In this document: piece by piece, positions 6,916 to 11,908 of the stretch
How positions within the stretch are numbered: position 1 is the first letter of the stretch
Layout of the letters: each line of letters begins with the position of its first letter
Assembly (NCBI GenBank): GCA_964537035.1
Contig: CAZIAK010000084.1
Location: 1-11,908, forward strand
Origin: CAZIAK01 sp964537035
GTDB lineage: Bacteria; Planctomycetota; B15-G4
Direction: 5' to 3'
Length of the DNA: 11,908 nt
The notes under the pieces: model-generated
What the model was told of the DNA's origin: nothing
Seen by the model: only the letters and a program-made list of their open reading frames with translations
The model's database searches: none
Translations under genes and position numbers: made by a program

Positions 6916-7272
6916 GACAGGGCGCCAGTGAGGGGATGGTGTGTGTTCACCTCACTACACGCGAGCCACAACGGCGCTCCCAACCCTTCACTGAGAGGAT
7001 TCTGCTGGCCTTGGAAGGGGTGCGTCGCTTCCCAGGCCAAGCAAGGTCCCCCGGTGGAGTTCCTTGGAGCTGCTACGATCAAGGTTTGGCCCCAGGCCCG
7101 CCGCGCAGATCACCTCGAAACGTCCCACGGAAGGGGTTTGGCGCGGGGGGCGGACAGGTGGCCAATAGAAGGACAGCCGGTTTCCGGGAACTTGGGGAAT
7201 TCGCGCACCAACGTCCCGCTGAGCCGGGGTGTCCTTCGGCGATCACACAGGTGCGTGCAACAACCCGACCGC
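6916..7272. other. 357-base gene-free stretch upstream of the secreted-protein gene
   Basis: Lies between two minus-strand genes. Long plus-strand frames cross it but read as atypical, cysteine- and tryptophan-scattered sequence and continue only as the reverse of the glycosyltransferase gene, so I do not call a gene. It should contain the promoter of the gene starting at 6915; a weak minus-strand candidate, TTGGGA-N18-TGTAGT, ends about 45 bases before that start. A long imperfect hairpin lies at 7006-7039. No tRNA or other RNA was recognised. Confidence 0.4.
7006..7039. other. 12-bp inverted repeat with one mismatch
   Basis: Arms TGGCCTTGGAAG (7006-7017) and CTTCCCAGGCCA (7028-7039) pair over 12 positions with one mismatch around a 10-base loop. 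On the minus strand it would fold either in the long leader of the secreted-protein gene, about 90 bases before its ATG, or downstream of the glycosyltransferase. No T-run follows it on either strand, so it is more likely a leader structure or operator than an intrinsic terminator. Confidence 0.4.
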
Positions 7273-8034
7273 TCAGACCCGCCCGGTCATGCGCCGCAAC
7301 CACAGCCCCAACAAGGCACCCGTGCCGCTGTCCCCACCCTTGTTCAACGTCTTGCCGTCGTCGGTCTTGGCCTGTGCGGGAACGGGCACGCCGACCACCT
7401 TGAGCCCGGCCTTGACCGCCGCGGCCACCGACTCGGCCTTGAGCTTGTGATCGCCGGCGGTGAACTTGCGGGCGACGGTGCGCAGGGCACTCATGCGCCA
7501 TCCGCGAAAGCCGCTCTCGACGTCGCCCACCGGGGAAGCCGCTGCGAACTTGGCGAAGCCCTGGTTGCGTCGGGGGGCGTTGTCGTCGCCACCGAGGGCC
7601 ACGCTGCGCTCACCGATGACCAGGTCGGCGCCGTCGCTCAAGGCCGCGATCAGCGCGGGGACGCGGCTGAAGTCGTCGCTGCGATTGGCCGACGCTTGCA
7701 ACACATACTCGTAGTCGTGCTCTGACTCGGCGGCCCACTTGTAGCTCTCGCGCAGGGCAAATCCAGGGCCCTTGTTGCGCCCCGGGCGTCGCAGCAGGTG
7801 CATGCGCTCGTCGTCCGCGGCCCAGATGCCGGCGCGCGACCAGGTCTTGTCGATCGAGTCGTCGTCAGCGATCAGGATGTGCAGATCGATGTCGTCCAGG
7901 TCTTGGTACTTCTCCATGACCCAGTCGATGTTCTCCCGCTCTTCGACCGTGGGGATGACCAGCAGGGTCAGGGGGTGCTGACCCCTGGGCCCGCTCGGCG
8001 GACGCTTCGGTGGGATCGGTTCGTCGTGACTCAT
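7273..8034 (-). CDS. family-2 glycosyltransferase, dolichyl-phosphate mannose synthase type, with altered DXD motif
   Basis: The 253 residues follow the GT-A fold of DPM1-like enzymes, which move a sugar from a nucleotide donor to polyprenyl phosphate. Seen: VIPTVEERENI (26-36), the donor-binding ADDDSIDKT (56-64), HLLRRPGRNKGPGFALRESYKWA (start of the family's G-x-G-x-A region), ADLVIGERSV (136-145), and DVESGFRGWRMSAL (171-184), equal to the family's DxTSGFRxxR. The segment that should carry the metal-binding DAD instead reads YVLQASANRSDD (110-121), so both aspartates are replaced (S115, N117). No C-terminal membrane domain is present. The ATG at 8034 has AGAGG nine bases upstream. A 13-bp tandem repeat lies in its leader, 25 bases before the start. 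It may be an inactive, metal-independent or repurposed enzyme; the fold assignment is firm, the activity is not. Confidence 0.88.
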   Translation of the reverse strand: MSHDEPIPPKRPPSGPRGQHPLTLLVIPTVEERENIDWVMEKYQDLDDIDLHILIADDDSIDKTWSRAGIWAADDERMHLLRRPGRNKGPGFALRESYKWAAESEHDYEYVLQASANRSDDFSRVPALIAALSDGADLVIGERSVALGGDDNAPRRNQGFAKFAAASPVGDVESGFRGWRMSALRTVARKFTAGDHKLKAESVAAAVKAGLKVVGVPVPAQAKTDDGKTLNKGGDSGTGALLGLWLRRMTGRV

Positions 8035-8058
8035 GATCGCCGGACCTCTGATCGATGT

Positions 8059-8220
8059 TGACTGCTGCGGGTGACTGCTGCGGGTGACTNNNNNNNNNNN
8101 NNNNNNNNNNNNNNNNNNNNNNNNNNNNNNNNNNNNNNNNNNNNNNNNNNNNNNNNNNNNNNNNNNNNNNNNNNNNNNNNNNNNNNNNNTGACTGCTGCG
8201 GGTGACTGCTGCGGGTGACT
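8059..8220. repeat. 13-bp tandem repeat (minisatellite) interrupted by the assembly gap
   Basis: The unit TGACTGCTGCGGG occurs twice plus five bases (TGACT) on each side of the gap: 8059-8089 and 8190-8220, identical 31-base stretches. The array is intergenic, between the cyclodeaminase stop (8228) and the glycosyltransferase start (8034). The true copy number is unknown because the assembly broke here. In the minus direction the array is free of stop codons and would read as a repeating 13-residue peptide. Confidence 0.9.
8090..8189. other. assembly gap of exactly 100 N
   Basis: One hundred undetermined bases flanked on both sides by the same 13-bp repeat. A round 100 is the usual placeholder for a gap of unknown length, so distances across it should not be trusted, and a longer repeat array or extra sequence may be missing. 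Confidence 0.97.
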
Positions 8221-8227
8221 ACCGGGA

Positions 8228-9202
8228 CTACAGCGGCAGGGACGTGCCGGCGTTCTGGCCCTCGGCCCGCTTCAGCAGCAGAGAGGCCAGGGTCACGTCG
8301 AGAATGCCAAGCCCCAGGTTCGCGGCCATGACGATGGGCGTGCCGTCGGGTCGCGCCGGACCCTTGCCCGCCACCACGTCGCCGACCTCGCCGGTGGGAT
8401 CGGGGATGTCCTTGAAGTAGCCCTTGCTGCGGTAGCGATCGAACTGAGCCTTGTCGTCGGTGACGAACAGGTCGGCGCGCTCGAAGCAGGCGGGGCTGAA
8501 GCTGGCGTCGAAGTCGAGGGGCACGCAGAGGGTGCCGGTCTGGATCCAGTCGGGCATGATCTCGGGGGTCGGCTCGTGCACGATGGGCAAGGAGGTCACG
8601 ATGATGTGACCGCCCTCGCAGGCCTCTTGGGCCTCGGGGGGGATGACCGAGGCCAGATCGAAGACCTCCATCACCTCGTCGGCGAACTCGGCCTGGCGCT
8701 CGACGTTGTTGTCGTAGGCCAGCATGCGCTCCGACTTCGGGAAGGCTGCCAGCAGAGCTTCGATGTTGGCCCGACCCTGGACGCCGCAACCGATGATGGT
8801 GAGCACTTCTGAGTTGGGGTCGGCCAGGTGCTTGGCGGTGACCGCGGTGCAGGCCGCCGTGCGCACGGCGGTGATGTGGGCCGCGTCGAGGAGCGCCAGG
8901 GGGCGGCCCGTGTCCGGGTCGTTGAGCAGCACCGAACCATTGATGTACGGCAGGCCCTTCTCCCGGTTGCCCGGGTAGCCCGCCACCCACTTCATGCCCA
9001 AGGCACCCATGGGCTCGACGTAGGCTGGCATGGCGTGGAGGAAGTTGTCGCCACTGGGGACCAGGTCGATCTTGGCAGGCATCTGGGTCTGCCCGTTGCC
9101 GTGGTGCCCGAGGGCCTCCTCGATCACGTCGAGAACCTCGGTCATGGGCGGCATCAGCGCCCGGACATCGGCGTCGGACAGGTAACGCAGGGTGGCGGTC
9201 AT
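8228..9202 (-). CDS. ornithine cyclodeaminase / mu-crystallin family NAD(P)-binding enzyme
   Basis: A 324-residue soluble enzyme of the family that includes ornithine cyclodeaminase, alanine dehydrogenase of archaea, ketimine reductases and mu-crystallin. Seen: MPAK (41-44), MKWVAGYPGN (70-79) with the substrate-binding lysine K71, RTAACTAVTAKHLA (114-127) with R114, the Rossmann loop IIGCGVQGRANIEAL (136-150) as GxGxxG, and the LDFD region with D230 where the family keeps its catalytic aspartate. The K-R-D set fits an active enzyme. The exact substrate cannot be read from sequence: ornithine, alanine, or a cyclic imine are all possible. The ATG at 9202 has AAGGA eight bases upstream. It follows the aldehyde dehydrogenase and YkgJ genes on the same strand with a 65-base gap, so the three may work together in amino-acid breakdown; this is inference. 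Confidence 0.92.
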   Translation of the reverse strand: MTATLRYLSDADVRALMPPMTEVLDVIEEALGHHGNGQTQMPAKIDLVPSGDNFLHAMPAYVEPMGALGMKWVAGYPGNREKGLPYINGSVLLNDPDTGRPLALLDAAHITAVRTAACTAVTAKHLADPNSEVLTIIGCGVQGRANIEALLAAFPKSERMLAYDNNVERQAEFADEVMEVFDLASVIPPEAQEACEGGHIIVTSLPIVHEPTPEIMPDWIQTGTLCVPLDFDASFSPACFERADLFVTDDKAQFDRYRSKGYFKDIPDPTGEVGDVVAGKGPARPDGTPIVMAANLGLGILDVTLASLLLKRAEGQNAGTSLPL

Positions 9203-9267
9203 CGAAGGGGTCCTTGAACGGCGTGACGGTGAAGAATGGTCGTGCTGGAGGGTGGGCCCGTGCGCGA

Positions 9268-9726
9268 TCAGCGACGCACTTCGGCCAGGCGCTTGCGGAT
9301 GGCGTTGAAGTCAAAAAACTCGCCAGCGCCTACACCGGGGCAGAATGATGCCACATCACGCTCCCAGGTGTCCTGATCGACCAGCACTTCGGGCCAGAAG
9401 GGGAAGGTCTTGCACTGGTTGGGTCTGGCCTCGTAGATCGAGCAGCGGCCCTCCTCCAGGAAGATGCAGGCGTCTCCCGCGGAGGTAAAGGAGAGGCTGC
9501 CCATGACCGGTTTGCAGTACTCGCTCTCGAAGGCTCGCAAGGAGAGGCCCAGCAGCTTGGCGATACGGCGCCGCTCGGCCCGGGTCGAGAAGACGTACTG
9601 GTAGCCGTCTCCGTGGTTCAGGCAGCACTTTCCGCAGGCCGTGCAGCTGAAGCTCAGCCCGTCGATGTACCAGGGGGGCTGGCTCTCGGCCCCGCTGCCG
9701 GTCTTGCTGTCGGTCTTGCTGCTCAA
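9268..9726 (-). CDS. YkgJ-type cysteine-cluster protein
   Basis: A 152-residue soluble protein of the YkgJ (UPF0153 / putative zinc- or iron-chelating) family. It shows the full set of cysteines: SCTACGKCC (C28, C31, C34, C35), C71, C87, CSIYEARPNQCKTFPFW (C95, C105) and C129. Family members probably bind a metal or Fe-S cluster; some act on protein methylation or maturation, but the role here is unknown. The start is taken as TTG at 9726, whose bases overlap the TGA of the aldehyde dehydrogenase (TTGA, 9723-9726). A longer frame reaching 9921 only reads the dehydrogenase gene in another phase, giving Gly/Pro/Arg-rich nonsense, and is rejected. The N-terminal tail (SSKTDSKTGSG) is low complexity. 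Overlap with the upstream gene implies tight coupling, so a role in that enzyme's pathway is plausible. Confidence 0.88.
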   Translation of the reverse strand: MSSKTDSKTGSGAESQPPWYIDGLSFSCTACGKCCLNHGDGYQYVFSTRAERRRIAKLLGLSLRAFESEYCKPVMGSLSFTSAGDACIFLEEGRCSIYEARPNQCKTFPFWPEVLVDQDTWERDVASFCPGVGAGEFFDFNAIRKRLAEVRR

Positions 9727-11123
9727 GTGGGCTCGGTCCAGCTCAAGGTCAGGGGGCGGGAGAACATGCGGTAGCCGTCCGGGCTGCCCAGGAAGCCGAA
9801 GCCGCTGTGCTTGACCCCGGCCCAGGGCGGGTCGCCCGCCGAGCCGAGACCCTGGTTGAGGCCCACTTGCCCCACCTGCAGCCCGCCGGCCAGGGCCAGG
9901 GCCCGCTGCCGATCTCCGCACCAGACGCTGGCGCCCAGGCCGAAGGGCGAGTCGTTGGCCAGCTCGACCGCCTGCTCGCCTGAGTCGACGGTGCGCAGGG
10001 TCACCACGGGCCCGAAGGTCTCCTCGTTCATGATCTCCATGGACTCGTCCGCGGCAGCCACCACCGTGGGCTCGTAGAACAGCCCTGGTCCCGGGCGCAC
10101 CGCTCCGCCCACGAGCACCTGGGCCCCACGCTGTCGGGCCTCATCGACCTGGGCCGCCACGTGGTCCCGCTGGGCGGCGCTGGACATGGGCCCCATGAAG
10201 ACGTCGTCTAGACCGTTGCCGGCGGTGATGGTGCCGGCGCGCTCGACCACCAGTTCGGCGAAGCGGTCGGCCACGGCGCTCTCGACGTAGACGCGTTCGA
10301 CGGAGCAGCAGACCTGGCCTGAGTTGCGGAACGATTCCTTGACGGCGAAGTCGGCGGCCTGTTCGAGGTCGGCGTCGGCGCAGACGATCATGGGGTCCTT
10401 GCCGCCCAGCTCGAGCACCAGTCGTTTCAGGCCGGACGCGCAGGCCTTCATGATGTGCTGTCCGGCGGACACGCTGCCCACGAAGCCCACCATGTCGATG
10501 TCCGCAGAGACCAGGGCCTTGCCCGTGGCCTCGGCGCCCTGGGTCAGCACCATCACGTCGATGGGCAGCTCGGCGATGAACTCGACGAACAGGGCGGCGC
10601 CGCAGAGGGGCACCAGCTCGGAGGGCTTGAAGACGATGGTGTTGCCCGCCACCAGCGCGGGCACGATGACCTCGCGGGCCATGCCCAGGGGGAAGTTCCA
10701 GGGTGTGATCGCCGCCACCACGCCCACGGGCTCCCGGCTGAGCCGGCTGATCATGTCGCCCTCGCGGGTCTCGACCGTGGCCAGGGCGTCGGCGGCCGAG
10801 GCGGAGAGCCGTCGCAGGCTGGAGGCCATGGACGCGGCTTCGCGCCGGCTGTTCGAGATTGGCTTGCCCATTTCAATCGTGATGAGCTGGGCCAGGGTCT
10901 CGATGAGCTCTTCGTTCTCGAAGCGCACGGCGATGCGCTCCAGCACCGCGAGGCGCCCTGAGAGCCCCATCGCTGCCCATCGAGGCGATGCTGCCCGAGC
11001 GCGGGCGACCGCTTCGCGCACCTCGTTCTCGTCCGCACAGGGGAGGGTCTGGATGATCTCACCAGTGGCGGGATTTCTGTCCTCGATCACGGTGGCGGGC
11101 TCGGCGGCCGTGGGGCTGGGCAT
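9723..11123 (-). CDS. NAD(P)-dependent aldehyde dehydrogenase
   Basis: Oxidises an aldehyde to the acid with NAD(P)+; cytoplasmic. The 466 residues span the whole ALDH fold with the key residues (numbered from the ATG at 11123): PWNFP with the oxyanion asparagine N143, FKPSE with K166 binding the cofactor, GFVGS (213-217), the general base E238 in LELGGKDP, and the nucleophile C272 in GQVCCS. NEETFGPV and the C-terminal FGFLGSPDGYR are also family features. Overall it resembles succinate-semialdehyde or related short-acyl dehydrogenases, but the substrate is not decidable. ATG 11123 is preferred over GTG 11147 because GGAGAG (11130-11135) lies six bases before it and a -10 element lies only about 20 bases before the GTG. 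The gene probably heads an operon with the YkgJ protein and the cyclodeaminase. Confidence 0.95.
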   Translation of the reverse strand: MPSPTAAEPATVIEDRNPATGEIIQTLPCADENEVREAVARARAASPRWAAMGLSGRLAVLERIAVRFENEELIETLAQLITIEMGKPISNSRREAASMASSLRRLSASAADALATVETREGDMISRLSREPVGVVAAITPWNFPLGMAREVIVPALVAGNTIVFKPSELVPLCGAALFVEFIAELPIDVMVLTQGAEATGKALVSADIDMVGFVGSVSAGQHIMKACASGLKRLVLELGGKDPMIVCADADLEQAADFAVKESFRNSGQVCCSVERVYVESAVADRFAELVVERAGTITAGNGLDDVFMGPMSSAAQRDHVAAQVDEARQRGAQVLVGGAVRPGPGLFYEPTVVAAADESMEIMNEETFGPVVTLRTVDSGEQAVELANDSPFGLGASVWCGDRQRALALAGGLQVGQVGLNQGLGSAGDPPWAGVKHSGFGFLGSPDGYRMFSRPLTLSWTEPT

Positions 11124-11165
11124 GGGGGGCTCTCCAAAAATCCACACTGCGGGGCAAAGACCGGT

Positions 11166-11194
11166 ATTCTAGGCGCCGGCTGCCTGTGTGGCGA
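11166..11194 (-). promoter_or_regulatory. possible promoter of the aldehyde dehydrogenase operon
   Basis: On the minus strand TCGCCA (11189-11194, four of six to the -35 consensus) and TAGAAT (11166-11171, five of six to -10) are 17 bases apart. The predicted transcript start near 11159 leaves about 36 bases before the ATG at 11123, and includes the GGAGAG ribosome site. Confidence 0.5.
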
Positions 11195-11248
11195 TGTCAT
11201 TCGTGACCCTGGTGTTCAATCGGAGAATCCTTGGCAATACCGGCCCGT

Positions 11249-11276
11249 CCGCTCTTTTCTGGGTGGTGAAGAGCGG
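11249..11276. other. 8-bp inverted repeat in the divergent control region
   Basis: CCGCTCTT (11249-11256) and AAGAGCGG (11269-11276) are perfect inverted arms with a 12-base spacer, centred between the divergent dehydrogenase and HEXXH genes. The spacing fits either an operator for a dimeric regulator or a leader hairpin. It has no T-run. The rest of 11195-11390 shows no clear gene or plus-strand promoter. Confidence 0.35.
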
Positions 11277-11390
11277 CCTGGCTGGTGGGGGTGATTCGCT
11301 GGTTCGACGTCCGGCCAGCTCGCAGGCAGCCATCGCAAGCTCGCGCAGTCGCGGCCCAGCGCCGCCACGGCAACAAATGGAGTCGCGGTG

Positions 11391-11908
11391 GTGGCTGAAG
11401 GCGCAACGGTGTCCCCGAACGATGACGCCGACTCAGCAGACCAGGGCCAGCAGGTAGGTGCTGCGTCTTGCAGTGATCCCGAGCCCCTGACTCCGGACGC
11501 CGAGCTGTCTGACCACAGGCTGGTTCTTGGCGGCGGCCGGGTCATCGAGGCGCGCTACGACGATCCCCTCGATCTGGTCTGGCTGTTCTGTGCCAAGCGC
11601 TTGGGCATGACCGTGGTGCGCTCGCGAGAGGTGTTCGCTGCCTGGGATGGCAAGGGCACCCTGACCATCGCCGACGAGCGAGACTTCGACGCCGACGACT
11701 GCTTGGCCCAGCTGATCTTCCACGAGATCTGCCACGCGCTGGTGGCCGGCCCCGAGGCCTTGACCCAGGTCGACTGGGGGCTGTGCAACCGAGACGACCG
11801 GGACATCGCCTCCGAGTTCGCGACCCACCGGCTGCAGGCCGCGCTGGCCGACCCCCACGGATTGCGCGCATTCATGGGACCGACCACAGAGCACCGGACG
11901 TACTACGA
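11391..11908 (+). CDS. uncharacterised protein with HEXXH zinc-protease-like motif (partial, runs off right edge)
   Basis: A plus-strand frame open from 11295 to the window end; 172 residues are visible from the GTG at 11391. It starts with a polar, Asp/Gln-rich tail (1-42) with no signal peptide, then a folded part: DPLDLVWLFCAKRLGM (58-73), LTIADERDFDADDCLAQLIF (91-110), HEICH (111-115), VDWGLCNRDDRDIASEFATHRLQAALADPHGLRAF (128-161) and PTTEHRTYY at the cut. The HEXXH preceded by a hydrophobic helix, plus a glutamate (E142) 27 residues later, fits a gluzincin-like metal site as in IrrE/ImmA-type peptidases, but I cannot name the family. GTG 11388 and 11391 both follow a GGAG (11379-11382), at five and eight bases; GTG 11409 is a further option. 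Similar proteins are, from memory, common as hypothetical proteins in Myxococcota. Divergent from the aldehyde dehydrogenase gene. Confidence 0.75.
   Translation, partial: MAEGATVSPNDDADSADQGQQVGAASCSDPEPLTPDAELSDHRLVLGGGRVIEARYDDPLDLVWLFCAKRLGMTVVRSREVFAAWDGKGTLTIADERDFDADDCLAQLIFHEICHALVAGPEALTQVDWGLCNRDDRDIASEFATHRLQAALADPHGLRAFMGPTTEHRTYY

Noticed and set aside
7051..7079. Plus-strand promoter around TACGAT (7074-7079)
   Set aside because: No acceptable -35 at the right distance and no plus-strand gene downstream.
6928..7725. 265-codon plus-strand open frame starting in the gene-free stretch
   Set aside because: Most of it is the reverse of the glycosyltransferase gene, and the rest has no recognisable domain or natural-looking composition; long antisense frames are expected in such GC-rich DNA.
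8059..8220. CRISPR array
   Set aside because: The repeats are directly tandem 13-mers without unique spacers, and no cas gene is nearby.
8031..9314. 427-codon minus-strand frame running through the N gap
   Set aside because: It is another phase of the cyclodeaminase gene, gives low-complexity Arg/Gly/Pro sequence, and crosses undetermined bases.

Overview
The window is GC-rich DNA from a diderm (LPS-making) bacterium. Many genes start with GTG or TTG, spacing is tight, and a run of exactly 100 N marks a scaffold join, so this is probably a draft or metagenome-assembled genome. KdsB shows a Kdo-containing outer membrane. The secreted protein at 5977-6915 resembles a domain style I associate mostly with Planctomycetota, and the HEXXH protein at the right edge resembles proteins I associate with Myxococcota and relatives. 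I therefore place the organism only loosely (Planctomycetota, Myxococcota or similar). No rRNA, tRNA, CRISPR array or recognisable insertion sequence was seen.

Left part (1-4836): an envelope neighbourhood. A minus-strand operon, reading leftwards, encodes a small lipoprotein, KdsB (CMP-Kdo synthetase) and PyrG (CTP synthase, cut by the window edge). PyrG makes the CTP that KdsB uses. A promoter with a perfect -35 (TTGACA) lies just upstream. Divergent from it is a small kinase-fold protein, possibly an LPS/Kdo-type kinase. Next come a membrane-anchored protein with two LysM domains, preceded by a good sigma70-like promoter, and, directly abutting it, AnmK, which recycles anhydro-N-acetylmuramic acid from murein.

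Middle (5038-6915): mtnP (methylthioadenosine phosphorylase) converges on a secreted protein of unknown function, with a strong hairpin between their ends. A 357-base gene-free stretch follows.

Right part (7273-11908): four minus-strand genes. An aldehyde dehydrogenase, a YkgJ-type cysteine-cluster protein (start overlapping the dehydrogenase stop) and an ornithine cyclodeaminase/mu-crystallin family enzyme form a likely operon. After a 13-bp tandem repeat interrupted by the N gap comes a family-2 glycosyltransferase of the dolichyl-phosphate mannose synthase type that has lost its metal-binding DAD motif. Divergent from the dehydrogenase is a gene running off the right edge, encoding a protein with a HEICH zinc-protease-like motif.

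No complete new system is evident. The best leads are the degenerate glycosyltransferase with a minisatellite in its leader, the odd AnmK motif, the kinase next to kdsB, and the uncharacterised HEXXH protein.
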